64,000 bases of DNA from Balanoglossus misakiensis (GCA_040954595.2 CM082592.2:6572001-6636000); one strand, 5' to 3'. Counted from the first letter of the stretch, positions 41,501 through 55,685 are shown. A program made the numbers and translations. Notes: generated by a model not told the origin, from the sequence alone.

Positions 41501-44500
41501 AGTGGCTCTATGAGGATCTCCAAGGATCTTATTCTGTTCACAAAGAAGGCGGAAACCATGAGTTGCCTATTTCTTTCGAGAACCTTCCACGAAGAAGAGG
41601 CAATTGAAGAAGTCATTGTTCCAATTCCATCTTTTGACAGTAGTACAAAAACTAGTCTTGCGAGTACAAACAATGAACTTGAAAAGGTATGTTTCCAATT
41701 TGAAACTCAAATGGTACAACCACTCCCCATGTCAATGTTTTTGAACATTACATGTAGAAGTAATTTCTCTCAAGTTGTCAGACTACCTGAAATACAATTG
41801 AATGTAGTTAAGAAATGAAAGTGTACAAAGTTAATAATATCCACTCAGGTAATGATTTTCTTTTCACCTTGACAATGCTCTTATTCGTAAAGCTATATAG
41901 TATTGCTCTATCCATCCAGAAAACATTTCTTCAAAAATTGTTGATATGAAATCTTCAGGTGTTGCTAATTTACTGATTTGTTATGAACAGCACATGCAAG
42001 AATTAGAGTTGATACTGAAGTACTCTCCATTCCATACACAAGAGGAGTTTATGGCACAGTTTGACAAGATCACAGGGGAATCAGGTATGTATCTGAGGAA
42101 TATACAAGAAGGCTATCTATCTGGGGGTAGATGTCACCTGTTAACCCTTTCGCAGCCACAATTCAGTCCAAACCCATTGTGTTTCTAAGGTAACGTTGGA
42201 CCTCTAAAGAAGGAACTGGGGGCTAAAGAAAAGTTTGTATCAACAGTAATAGAAAAGCATTCCAGATGTACACTTACTTTAAAAAATTAGTATAAACCAC
42301 AAGTTAGATGTCACAAGGGCTAAGTTGAGTATGGCCCCTGGGCATTAGTTTAAATAATTGAGTTACTATGATCAGGTTTCAAATTGAAGTGGGATTGTAT
42401 TAAAGTCTTAGGTATTGTATGTGATCATTCTATATCTATATTTAAGAACAAACATCTGTAGTTGTATGGTCACATTCCACTTAAAATGAAAACCTGTGTG
42501 CTTATTATTATGGAAATTGACTCATTTAGTACCTTTCTAAATTAAAGGTGCTTCCAAAAATAAAACGAAATACGTGACTCATAAAAAATAGTGGTATATT
42601 TTTAATTTTATTCATGGAATTTTATTTTTAAATATCATGAAATATGTCATGGGTTGCTGCAGTGGTATCAATGTTCAGTAATGGTACAGTGTATCATAAC
42701 TGCCAGATTTGACCAAAGGCTGAACTACTGAGTGTGAATGATATGATGTTATGTATTCACCTGAGAGGGCCATGGTGTGACACTATCTTTATACTTAAAT
42801 ATAGTGCACATATTGGGGACAGAATTTCAGACAAATGACAGTTCTCTAAACCTTTCAATTCTTTGCCATAATATTAAAGTATGTGATTAGTCTTTTAGAC
42901 ATAAAAGAAGAAAATGGGGCGTTCATAGCTACTTCAATTTTTCTCCATAGTGTTAAATACAGATTGGCGGCCATTTTGATTTGGCGGCCATTTTGAATTA
43001 CAAATTTGCTGTCTCCTGATACAGTATACATGCCGGATGCAGTGCCAGTTTTCACATCAGTGCACATTTTTATCCCCACACGTTTTCCAGGCACACTAGT
43101 AGTACTTTACAACCTGAAGGTACTTGATAATGGAGATCCTGAGCTCGATATTAAGACAGACACTAAAGACATTTTGATGGCAAACCCATACTATGTTGAA
43201 GGTCAAAATGATGACAGGTAAGTCGGTGATGGGCAGCCTTTAATATAGCTCATGGATGGACTAACAGTTTTGGGGGCTGGGATATTATTATATTGCTCAA
43301 TCTAGCTCAGTGGACTATATAATTGTTGGACTAAAATATTGGCTGGAAGTCAAGTGGGAATTTTTTTTCTCCAAACAGTGGATGTTTAATGTGCAGTTGA
43401 CTGCATCCACAGTTTTCAGGAATTAGGCCACCCCACTTGGTTTCTTTATTTGGAGCAGTTGAAAAAACAGACTGCTCTATTTGCAGCATGATTTATGTGG
43501 AGTTATATTGCTCTCACAATAGGGACTATTTGGAAAGGAGGTCATTCAGGGCATATTCCGCAGTGCTGTATGTTGAACCGAAAATGAAGGTGTACATCAG
43601 AGGGCACAAAGTTCAAACCAAAAGATTGCCAAACTCACTCTACAAACCCAGGTAAGCGAACGTGTTCTTAATTTTAGTCTTGTGATGTGCTCTCCAAGAA
43701 ATGTTTGTATTTCAAGTTGAATTAAAGCTGCAAGCAGCGTTGAAGGGGCCCAAGCATAGTGTGAATAACCATTAGACTCCATTCAGTGTTGTACAATTCA
43801 AATGCGTAGGCTGTATTTGCTCTCGATGTTGAGATATTGGGAAGTAGGCAACCACCCGAAATGCATGTCCTACAAGTACAAACACAACAACCAAAGGTGA
43901 ACTTCTACGTTGTAAGTACTTCAGTAAGTACATCAAAGGTCAGCTGAGGTACCCAAAATTGGGACAAAAATTAGGATTCTCTTTTGGTTCATATTCAAGA
44001 CAACGGAAAATCCCCGCCCTTTGGGTTTGTCAAATTAGATATGGCCATAATAATGAGTTACGCAAGTAAGTTACAGGTGGCCCCAGGAATTTAGCATTTC
44101 ATGACACAGAGGGTCCTACCCTACCCCTCCAAACACCTGGCTATATATGATGTGCATGCTAACATATGGAAAGCAGGTCAATGGACACCTGACGTCACCC
44201 AAAAATTTGACAATAAATTGTCATTCCTGTTTATGTCATGTGCAACAAATCATGCATCTACAGCCCTTCCACTTTGCCTACCATTAGGTATACATGTAAT
44301 ACATGAATCAAGCAGGTGTCACAGGTATCCGGCTGTATTTGGCATTTCATGATAATTTCATCCCTCCAAATACCAAAGCTGCACCTGTACAACGTGCTGA
44401 GATGTGGCACTGTACGACAGAGGTCATCCAAATCACCTTATACGTTTGGGCAAAAATCAACTGACACACATTCGTCCCTGTGGAACAAAAACCACACATA

Positions 44501-47500
44501 TCGCCCCGTTGGTTAGTGTAAAATTAAATGTACAAAATCAATGACTTTGGCAGGTGCAACAGGTGACCCCGCCTTTGGTATACCATTATGGTCCTATCCG
44601 TATATCCCCCACTCCAAACCTGCATGCATCTGCTTTTATTCACTAAGCAAAAGCAGGTGAAATGTCACATAAGGTCGCCCACAACTTGACAGGAAAATCG
44701 GACTTCATATTGATCCATGTGCAACAAAAATCACGCTAGCATCCCTTTCATTGACCCCACAATTACGCATGCACATAATTGAGTTACGCAGGTGACCCCC
44801 GAAACGGGCGTATTATTTTGGTCCCATACAGCTGCATGAACCTACGTGCCATTACGGGCGACCTGATAACCCCCACGGCCACCTGCGAGCCGACCCCCAT
44901 ACTGAACATCCAGTTGCAATGTCTTGACTGAAGTAGGAACTTTTGAACGGCAACGAAGCCTGATCTCTGATTATTGCTGGTACCATACTCCCTTCGTGCA
45001 AGAAAATCACTGGTCTGCTTACGTATTCGGCCGATTTCCCGAACTAATACCCACTACATGTGACTACCATGCTAATGAAACCTGACTCGCCCATTAGCGA
45101 CTGAGGGTCAAAGTCCACTGCCGCAATGTTAACCAGTGTAGCCGGGTCTGGATAGAAACATTTGAACGGCAACAGCTAACAAACTCAGCGTACTTCAATA
45201 AAACGCCCTAACACAGACTGAACTCTGATAATGTGTTGTCCCAAAATTCATTCCGTGGAAAATAATCACTGGTCTGTTTACGTATTTCAGCCGATTTTCC
45301 AACGAAGTGTGTACCCTGCTAATGAGACCTCCGCAGGATTACGTAATGACAGTGAAAGTCCGATACCCAAGTGTTCGTCCTCAGCCCACCAAAAAATGCG
45401 AAAAATATTACAAAAATCTTCTTCTCAAAATCGACTTGGCCTAGGACCTTGAAATTTGGCACAGGCGATTTTGGCCACATAGTCTACAAAAATCGCGAAA
45501 AGAATGTACATGCCCCCATTAACGTGCACATTAGGTCAATTTGAAAATTTCGCTCGATTACAGACACAAAGTCACGTGACTAATTACAAATTCAAAGGGC
45601 AGGTGCACTAGTACTCATGGGCCCCAACCACCGTGCAAAATTTGGTAGGCGCAGCTGCCGGAATTTCAGAGAAAAACGGGCGCAAAAAAACGACTCAAGA
45701 AGAAAGAAGAAAAACTCCAGCAATAACAGAAGGGGACCAAGCGCCTGAGGGCGCTTGGTCCCCTAATAATAAACTCTGTTAGGTTGAGTTATTTTTCCCT
45801 TCTGCAAGTGGTACTTAGCCTTGAGGTGAAGACGTGTGCCTTCAGATGACATTGTAAGCCCAGCGTTGTGAAAGGATCCATTGTTTACACTGTCTCCCGG
45901 GGAAACAAGTAAAAACATGGCCACTGTTGGTTCAAAGGTCATTCATAGGGTGTCATGTGGGTGACTGGGTCAGATGACATTCTACCGGTCTTTAGTTACC
46001 CACAATAGGCGTCAATATATTTTGCTGGATGTTTTCACAATTTTATCACCTGTCAGAAGCAAGGCAATTGTTAGCTGGCAATCAGTGTTTTGCTGTCTTT
46101 GCAAATGCTCTTAAAGCAGCCAGAAGTGTTGAATGTGAAAGCTAAATGCAATTCTACATAATTTGTGCGACTTCTTCCCCTTTCCTAAAATTGAGACGTC
46201 TTTGTTGTCAGAGTATTGGCATTTTGCTTTCGGATCAGACAAGTACAGAGTATTTTTATATTTTGTCCTTTGCCCTTAGAATGTACAAATACACATCATC
46301 ACGCTTTAGAACAAGGTCAGAAACCGAAGCAGCCAAGGCTATGCAGGAGGCAAAGTGGGGTAAGCTGAATTTATGAGACATCATAAGAATGTGCTCCAAA
46401 AGAACAAAGATAACACTGTGGTGTGGGTACTATGTCATCTGTGGACTTTGACATGATTTACGTTACAATAGACAGGTCTATTGCTCATTGTGGGGAACCT
46501 GTTTATTTTTTATCGTTGCTGCTTTTTATACCTGTATTACATCAGCATATTTACTGTTATTTTCACTTGTTTCTCATTGTTACATGATTAAATGAACTCA
46601 TGGCCAAGTCAAAGTGACTCTTGGTCTTGGTCTTGAGATGACATACAAATGAATTTGTAAGGCAAAGAACATCGGAAATGTGAATGTCAATCTTACCGAG
46701 GGTACTGCTGTATTCTTATTCAGCTCTTGAAAAGGCCAAGGAGGCAGAGATGAAGGCAAAGAGTATGGACAGTAAAGTAAGTGGGGTGTCGAAGGAAGCA
46801 AGGGTAAGTAACCGTGCGTGGTATATATTTAGTTAAAGGAGCAATTTTCAATCCCTGGTTCTCTCATTAGTTCTTGTTGACATTGAATGTCTCTGTGGTG
46901 CAGACCTATTGTTCGCCATTGAAAATCGTTATCAAGTTAATGCGTTTGCTTTTAGATATAGCTGATATTTAAACCATGGACATACATACCTTTGTAGTCC
47001 AATTAGTCAATCATGCCCTGAAAAAGAAAATAGATGCAACTAATTCAAAGTGGCTCATGGTAATTTGTGGGAGTTCAGTTGCAGTTTTCAATTAACATTT
47101 GAAATCTCCAGGAGGCAGTATTGGTTATTTTGATACACTCATTGTGACATTGATGACTTTCCTGTGAATTCAGGCCAAAGTGAGGCAGGCACAGATGGAG
47201 GCAGCGGAACTTCGGACAGATGCAAACTTCAAGAAACAGCTGGCCGAGCGAAAGCAGAAATCACTCAAAGAACCGAAAACTCTGTCGTTTATTTTTGGAA
47301 TGAACATTGAGAACAGGCAGTGTGACGGTGTGTTTGTTTACAACTGTAACCGGCTTATTAAAATGTATGAAAGAGTTGGACCACAGCTAGAGGGAGGAGT
47401 GTAAGTAATTGCACTTCTGAGAATATAAACATGTAGTTAGTTTTTTTAGATTGAATTATTTGAGTCTTTTATGGTGTAGGAATTATAGAATATTTTTTGA

Positions 47501-50500
47501 AATGTTGATGAAAAGTCACCTGCTCGTATTTCACACAACAGTCACTGCAGTGGTGTGTTGGGAATCGTCGATGTGCCCTACTTGGTTCTGGAACCAACGC
47601 ATAACAAGCAAGACTTTGCTGATGCCAAGGAATACCGGCATCTTTTAAAAGCTATGGGGGAACACTTAGTCCAGTACTGGAAAGACACAGGAATAGGTAG
47701 GTGATAGGTCACTTGAACATCTGGACTGTTCATGTCTGGGAATTTGATTGTCTGATAAACAACAAGTGGCAAAGTGCACAGACTGAGTCAGTCTTCAGAC
47801 AGTGGGACTCTTGGGAACAATACATGTAATATAAAATGTATCAGATGTACAGGAGAATGTGATAAAAAGTATCAAATTTTTTGCAAACTATATACAGTGT
47901 ATCAGTTGCAATGTGCAACATTTTAAATTTGCTACATTGTAACACTGTCAATAAAAGTTTGTGTACTGCTTTCACAGGGAGGGGTGACAAAGGAGAAGAC
48001 AAATGAATTTATCTGTGTTCAAATTTTTGTGGTTAATTTCTTACAGTCCAGCAGGGAGTAACAAAATTTTGGGAAAATTTCGGCTATATCAGCCCTGCAT
48101 GGAAAGACCCACCGTCTACAGATGCAAAGTATCTCAGGAAGCGAGCCATGCAAATCCCTATCACCATACAGTGTGGTAAGTTTGACTGAAGTGTTTTTTT
48201 TATGGCTTACAGTCGAATTTGTGAATGGACGCACACAATATATTAAAATGGTAGTAAAGTGTCATTGATTCTAGCTTTCATTCTTTTTCTCTTTCTCAGA
48301 CACCTGCCTAAAGTGGCGAGTTCTTCCATTTTCTGCAAGCAATCTCAACAAAGAAATCCCTGAATATTGGGTGTGTAGCATGAACCCTGATCACAGTCAC
48401 AACAGGTAGAGTTTTACAAGTGATTTCAAAATTGAAAACAACAAATCACAGTGAATAATAATTCTATGTCTGTGAGATAAAACATAATTATTACAAAGAA
48501 AAGTCTCGTCTTAAAGCAATAAGGGGTGATACCCCAGGAGTCAGCATCTTGAACCTGTTGTGATCATGCAGAAAGTCTGAAACGCATGTCCAGAATTACT
48601 AAGTGTTTGGTAATGGTTCATTTCTCAGGTGTACGATAGCAGAACAAAAATGTAACATGCCAATGGGGTCGTTAAAAAAAGAAAGCAAAACGGCAGAGGA
48701 CAAAAAGAAAGATTTAATGGAGGTAAGTATAAATCCACTGTCTGGAAGGATTTAAACAAATAAAATATTGTACATATATTTGAGAATCAGAATCATGTTT
48801 TTGAGTGTTTAATCATGGCTTATATGTGGAAAATGTTTTAAAATGCTCAGATATATCTTATGTTATTATTTACAGGGAATACGAAAGAATCAAGAAAAGT
48901 TACAGCAACTAGAGGTAAATATGAAATCTTATTTTAAATGTTGCACAAATTTTTGTGTGTATTTTGAACTTCCATTTAGCAGAATGAAAACAGTGTGTAT
49001 TGTCAATGACATTGTTTGCATTAAATTTACTTTAATAAATATTAATTTATTATTATTTATCAGTTTCAATCTTTTTAACGAAAGGGAAGGGTATACTATG
49101 TGATGACTTTTAAAGTACAGTAGCGCATCACCATTCACAATAGTGTACAAAAAATCACATAACCCTTCGAGTATCAGATACTATACGACAATTTGTGCAC
49201 AGTAAAATATTACCATGGGAACAATTTGCTGTTTAGAACGGTCGACCTTGATATGTTTGAGGTGCATTGTATATGATGTCTCTATTCTTCCCTCGGGGAA
49301 TATTTCCATGGAAATGCCATCAAATGGTTTCTTTTGTGAGTTTGTGAATGTCTTGCTTTAATAATTTATGGTGATGACTATCAGGTTTTTCTGTGATGGA
49401 AATTTCCACTCACATTTAAATTTTATATTTTACAATTTTGTAACATTTTTTGTGAACAACTGTATTTTTTTTATACTGGTTTTAGAAACTACAAGTACAT
49501 GTATGTTAATATCAAAAAAATATTAATAAATTGAAAAGACAATAAAATTATTAAAACAGAATTTTTTGCAAATTAGCATTTGGTGAGAGTAAAAGTGTGT
49601 CGGAACCAAATTTTTTGGAGGTGTGAGATTTGGTCAGGTGGTCTTATGGATTGCTTGTGAATTGAATTGAATTGAATTAGAGTGGTAGTTAGAGTTTGAA
49701 TGCATAAAATACAATCTGACTTGCCCGCAGATTTGAAGTAAAAGATCTAATGATGCGTAATTATTTTTTCCAGAAAACAACAACAGTGACGTCGAGGAAC
49801 CATCTGCCGCCACGAGAGCCAATTCCGGCAGAAACACCGCCGAGGAGGAACAGTACCAATTCCAGACCCGTTGGGAAGGCGTCTCCCGTAGTCACAAAGA
49901 CAATAAGGCCGGCCCCGACAACCTCATCAAGGGAGGTCAGTGCCTAGAAAATGCAAAGTTAGACTGACTCAACTGTGGTGTTTATTTTGATGTTTCACTT
50001 TCAATCTAAGATTTGCCGAAATCAGGATATCAAGTATCCCTGTAGTTCACGATCTAAGAAAGCTGAATTTGGCAAAAGATAACATTTTTGTAAATTTACA
50101 GGTGGTTTCGAAACCTATCGGGAAGGCCTCGCCTGTGGTCAACAGCAGTCGAAGGTATTCGTCTGCTAGTACAACACACACTTCTTCCAATCAAGTCAGT
50201 CGAAAAACACCAACTCCAGTAAGGAAACCTGACATCTCGCCTACAAAGGTAAGACACAAGGCTGTCTGAGCTGATACGATGGTCCATCTACTGAATTATG
50301 TTTTAAATAAATGTTCATCACAGAAGATGTAATTGTTACAGGACTTTCTGTGAGAAATGGTGACATTAGATTACTTCCTGTGCATTCGTAGAGTGATTAA
50401 TTTTTTTCTCTGTTTATTATGAAAGATAAATAATAAATATACTCATGTATTTTACAGGATTTTAAACTGTACTGTATTATACAAATTCGTATACATAATC

Positions 50501-53500
50501 AATACTTTATGAGTTCTTGTTCTCATAGTTTTTCCATTACAATTTTATAAGGGATTAAAAATGTCTGATATGTTCGTTGCAGACAGTGAAACAATCGCAG
50601 GTTGCTGAAGCAAGCAAGAAGGTGCCAACACAGAAGAGGAAAAGCAATTCGGTGACAGAGACAGTCATTCCATCAGACAGTGAAGTGAGTGAAATATGTA
50701 TCCTGTATACCAGGAAACGGTTTTCCATGTGTGGTATTTCCTGTTTAGCCAGTGTGAATGACAGTAATGTTTCTTTGTATAGAGCCGTCTTAGGATATTA
50801 TTTTGGCATATGCACTGAACACCACAAGAAAAGTGCCTTTAAAACATGAGGTGTGCTGCTAAATCCCTTTGAAAATATTTTGCAGTGTAATTCATGGGGA
50901 TGAAATGCTTTAATATTGTCTTTGCTTTCAATATGACAGTCTGATGACATTCCAACCAAGAAGAAGAAAAACGGAAGTGTCATGAAAGAAGCAGTTAAGA
51001 CCAAAACGTCACGGAGCAAATCAAACGAGGCAAGTTGAGAAAATTTATGATCAATGTTTAAAAAGATATGAGGAAATATGTTGTCGTCTACTTCCTCAAC
51101 CCTTGACTCATAATCTGAGATCTTTCACTGTTTTTTTTGTCATCACAGTCTGTTACGTCAGAAGAACCCATGGATGTTGAAACTGATGCAAGTGTTAGTG
51201 ATATCGACGAAAACCATGAAGGTGGGTCCAGTTTAATTTTAACTTCTGAAAACGCCATTTTTTGCGTAATCATCAAGCCTGCAGCTTCATGATACAAAGC
51301 AGTTATTTTAAGTTTGGAAAAATTTGGAATGTTTTGATTTAAACACTTCTTGACATTTTTTCTATGCTTGCATATTCAAATGCATGACTACACTTTTTTA
51401 GTAGACAGGCCAGTTCATAAGTAGAATGTTTTGATTTATTTTTAGGTGGAAGTAAGTCAGATCTGGTGTTCTTTGGGAAATTGGGATATAATTACACAAT
51501 TAGTGCTTCTGTAGGATGTCAGCAGCTTAAAAATAAGAAGGAGCCCACATAATGTGTGTGTTTCAAATTCAGAATAGTCGTGGTTAGAATTCCCATCTGT
51601 ACATAGAATCTCTAGGTAGGAGTTTGGCCCAGGTAGGTCAGAATGGCTTTTAATGTAGGAGATCTCGAGTTACAGGTAAGATAGCACATGTCAATCAAGA
51701 TGGTTAGGGAGGGTAGGCCATACTAGGCCGTGTTTCTCTTCCAAATAAATCTGCTATAACACCTCTCTTGTTGAATAATCAGTTTGTCAACATTGCCCAA
51801 GATACTGTCCTAGCGAAAAGAGATTATTGTACCACACCCCTCCACAAAGTGACATCATAAACATTGCAGTTATTATTGAGAAGAATTTACATGAAGGCAA
51901 ATGTTTGTAGATCATTACACTGTATTTATGATGTTTTCTGTTGACGCAGAGATTGGTACCAAGATTGAAGCACGCGTGGATGGATCATGGTACCCAGGAC
52001 AGGTGGTCAAAGTGTCGACAAAGAAAAATACTGCAAATCAGTGGAAAATTAAGTTCGATAAGAACCCGAAAGACAAGTATGACAAATGGTGAGTGTACAG
52101 AAATATGTGTCATGAATTAAATCCCTTATTAAAGCAGAACAAACGTCAATGGAGCCCAAACTCTGAAACCTAATGGTAACACTACCAACCATAGTGAATA
52201 TTGAAAGTTTTGATATCTGTCTAATGCATTGGTAGACTTTTCCTGAACTATTAACGTCAATTTTTCCTGTGTGCTTTTTATCCAGGTATGACAAGAACAG
52301 CAAGGATCTGAGGACAGTAGAGGTAATTTTTGTGTTTGGTTTACAAGAAAATGTCCTGACACTTTTGCTGAAAAACAATGTAAGACCCCTGCAATGAAGT
52401 CTGTGTAACACTAACAGCAGCTTATCCCACATGTTACACTTTTCCAAATCAATATGCAAAATTTAATTCAACTTTAATATGTAACTTTATAACAAGTACT
52501 TGGAATACCATGGCGCAGGAGTTTTTGACATTGTGTTCTTCTGTTCACAGTCGGAGAAATCTGTGGATGACAAGCACACTGTAAGCAAGGAGAAAGAAGA
52601 AAAGAAAGAAGTCGTGGATAATGTTGAGCCAGAAGTTAAAAATTCTGAAGAGGAGCCACCAAGTGGCAAGCCTGATCCTTCTGATATCTTGAAGATAGCA
52701 GAGGGTTACAGGTATGTGTATTACACTATTCGCATGAGCACTTAACATATGAACCCTGTTTCAGAAACTTATTAATTTCCTCACTTTCTCAACTATTTCG
52801 CATGCAAGTATTCCATCAATACTTGGTCACCATTGTTTTTTGCTTCACATCTATCTTCCAAACTTTAGGTCTTGTCTCAGGTATTTCCTTCCACCGTCGT
52901 GGACAATCAACCAAGAGGAAGTCAGCAATTTGAGCGTTGAAGACCTAATCAACTTCCCATTGGACAATTTCTTGGATCACTATGAAAAGGGTCTCAGAAA
53001 GGTAGCTTATGATTCATATTCGTACTTTAATCCTCACTTGCCATTGTGTGTAGTGTAAACTGGTGTTCATTTTTAGCTCCCATTTGGTATATGTATATAT
53101 ACCATTGGGACCTTATGGGATCGGTTGAGTCTGTATGTATGTCTGTGTGTTCGTATGTGTCACTTTGCGTTGACTGCCACATTAGCCCAGTCTATGAATG
53201 AGAGAACCCAAACTGGGTACTAACTGTTGACCAGCTGTTGATCCAAACACTATCTTTGCATGCCTTGTTGCAGCTGGTGGGTACGTACCAGAGCCAAGCG
53301 GAGGGCAAAGCCAAAGAAGCTGAAGAGGCCAAATCGAAACTTTCAGGAGTGCGAAAAATGATCGTTCGACTTCTTAAATCAATCAATGAGGTGAGTTGTT
53401 CACAAAAATAATTTCGGTACTTGTTAAACATGGCCATGTAAATACCGTATGTTTGAGCTATGGACTTTAGAATGTGGTATGATCGAAAATATTTTCTGCC

Positions 53501-53595
53501 CTTTTCAGGATATTGATATTGATGGCCAGGCTGATGGTGATGAGGTGGATGAACTTTTAGCAGCTTGTGTAAGCCAGGCAGTGCAAGGAGAGTGA
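38526..53595 (+). CDS. MORC2: MORC family CW-type zinc finger 2, chromatin ATPase
   Basis: MORC2 is a nuclear GHKL ATPase that dimerises on ATP and compacts chromatin with the HUSH silencing complex. There are 28 coding exons (first 38526-38587, last 53509-53595), about 1000 aa (human 1032); all phases agree. GHKL motifs: [13 protein letters not shown] (catalytic E33, Mg-binding N37), [10 protein letters not shown] and [13 protein letters not shown]. The S5 domain ([19 protein letters not shown]) is interrupted by coiled coil 1 (about residues 282-370). The CW zinc finger (505-542) has CDTC, WRVLPF, WVCSMN and a final C542. A Pro/Ser/Lys-rich linker, a chromo/Tudor-like domain ([12 protein letters not shown]) and C-terminal [10 protein letters not shown] plus coiled coil follow. 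One intron is GC-AG (after 51029). Introns hold repeats at 40007, 42141 and 43726. Convergent with SEC14L. Confidence 0.97.
40007..40096. mobile_element. palindromic TTAA element, copy D
   Basis: Begins TTAACCTTTTCACCACCATG and ends GGGGTGAAAGGGTTAT, in the intron after MORC2 exon 2. It is inverted relative to copy A in its GTTGGACC block. Confidence 0.6.
42141..42226. mobile_element. palindromic TTAA element, copy E (decayed right end)
   Basis: Begins TTAACCCTTTCGC, contains GTCCAAACCCATTGTGTTTC and GTTGGACCTC, and loses similarity near the right end (GGGGGCTAAAG). It lies in the MORC2 intron after exon 7. Confidence 0.5.
42964..42996. promoter_or_regulatory. tandem YY1-like motif
   Basis: TTGGCGGCCATTTTGA occurs twice with a 17-bp period (42964-42979 and 42981-42996). 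GGCCATTTT fits the YY1 core CCATNTT. It lies about 95 bp before MORC2 exon 8. Whether it is functional cannot be told from sequence. Confidence 0.35.
43726..45772. mobile_element. about 2-kb dispersed repeat with hairpin ends in a MORC2 intron
   Basis: The left end AGCTGCAAGCAGCG is a small hairpin followed by GGGGCCCAAGC. The right end is a perfect 14-bp stem, GGGGACCAAGCGCC and its complement, around a TGAG loop (45732-45763), followed by TAATAATAA. The matching left GGGGCCCAAGC and right GCTTGGTCCCC show that the two ends are related in inverted orientation. There is no long open frame. The AGCTGCAAGCAGCG start and CCCCTAATAAT end recall a widespread animal repeat family, whose class I cannot name with confidence. 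Intron 9 is enlarged by this insertion. Confidence 0.6.
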
Positions 53596-55685
53596 GGCAT
53601 ATTTTCCAGGTATCCATGCTGGAAGATTTGCAATTTATCCTGGAAAATGGAAGATACAGGCAGCACATATTGTCCAAGATTGACGTTGGAAATAGTCAAG
53701 ACAGTTCATGTCCAGCGTGTGTAGTGGGAGAGGTGTCTTGCATAGTGATATTTTTAGAACAATAATATAGGACCGTTTGCACTATGTTACCCTTTTAGAA
53801 TTGATATTATTTTATTTTTAACGGTGGTACTGAGAGGTAACTCAAAGCTGAGAAATAGCAGCAATCACAAATTGCATCAAGGTGTTCAAAAGGTGAGTTG
53901 ATGTGAGTTCTGTACGACAGTTAACGTTTACTCCACACCCTTTGTAGCTACTTAAATTTCTTAGATAGTCATACTGTACAGGCATTATTATTGCATTTAC
54001 TTATCCTGATAAAAATATATCAGTCACAGAAAGTTTTTGAAAGATATTATAGTTTTAAGCCAAAAGTGCTTACGATGTGAAAAATGTTTCAAACCTTGCC
54101 ATTTCCATTTAAACTTCAGAAGATATTTAATATTATTTTTTTAATTAGAATAACATATACGATGTAATTAGCTTCTGTCTATTGTAGATGATGGACTTGA
54201 AGGTGCTATTTCGTGACTTTTTTGCTGAAGAAAAAGTATAAACGTTTTTTAGATTTTTATAAAGAGATACATTGTTAAAAAGCACGAAGAAATAGCTAAC
54301 CTTCTATTCGCATTGCCCACAGAGTGAAAAATCAATCGCATTGACTTCTAAAACTCTATATCACATGTCCCGGCACCCAGGAAGGCTCTTTAGTTTATCA
54401 GTGTGGAAGGGCCCCGTAAAGGCGAGTTAGACCCCACAAATAGGTCCAAACAATACAGCAATACCTTGCCACACTTCTATATGAGTGTTGCCTGAAAGTT
54501 ACACCCACCCCAGTGCACTGGACATGTTAGTAGGATGTGACTGTTAAAACGCCTTGGCCCTTTTTCCGTATTTTAATCTTTCTTAAAGGCTTTCAAAGAT
54601 CTTCACCCCAATATTATGAGTTCAATCATGTCATTATACATAGTGCCCTCTTTTCAACCCCCAGGTCACTACAATCATATTATTTTACTGAATTTTAAGT
54701 TATTTTCTCTAGCCATTGTCTCCTCATGAAAGTTATTGCTTGGCAGATTTTTTTAGCTCCTGGAGACAAGGGGGGACTTATATGGCTTTTAGGTGCATAA
54801 GCACAGCATATGGTTTTACATTGGATTACTTCACGACACAAAGTATGCCATAGAATATTGTTCTTGTGCCATGCGTGACCCAAATCAGATGGAGCATGTC
54901 TGAGTGATGGCCACAAGCTTGATAAATCTCATCCTGACAGCCACATTGGATCAGATGGCAATGACAGACAGAAGTTACATGTATATTATGATAACACTAA
55001 TGCAAAGTTAGGGTATGCATGTGTCTTACTATCAATTTTCGTTCTATCTTGTCCTTATGCCCGGCGTCATTTCATTTGTGTCGCGTCAGTGTTTAGGTCA
55101 ATTATGCTCGCCATATCTCATTTTAACTGTCTATATGTCCGTTGAAGTCAACCATGCCGAGCTTGCTATGATTTTAATTCAACCACGACGTCCAATGTTT
55201 ACCGAGTATATGGATCCTATAGGGACTAGTACATCCTTAACATTGACTTGTTAGTCATTTGTTTTTGTTTTGATTGCCGCAAATTATCCATGGTACAGAT
55301 GCAGAGATGATCATCAGTGTTGGCCTTCTCTCGTTACTCACTCCACCCAAAATAACTTTGCCAGTAAGAAAGCTTTGTGGATTTGTGGGATTTGCCAAAT
55401 GAAACATCAAGATTATCTGTCAAGCCATTTTACCTTCACACTGGATTCAAATGTTTTCAAAGCGTAGAATATATTTTGCAAGTTTTAGCTGTAGATCACC
55501 TTGCCGTAGACTTTTAGATTACATGTTAAATATTGCCGTAAGGCTGTGCTGGCGTAGTATTATCTAGCTGTAGTTTTTTTTAGTGTACACCTTTTCATCG
55601 GCACTGCCACCCATGTCCAGTATTCGTCTCTTCTAACGGAACCCACATTTTATAATATTGTACCTGTGATCATGTTTATATATAC

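Noticed and set aside
43726-45772. Helitron interpretation (3' hairpin followed by CTAA)
   Set aside because: Helitrons end in CTRR a few bases after a hairpin and start with TC; here the hairpin itself ends in CCCC directly followed by TAATAATAA and the start is AGCTGC, so the class is left open.
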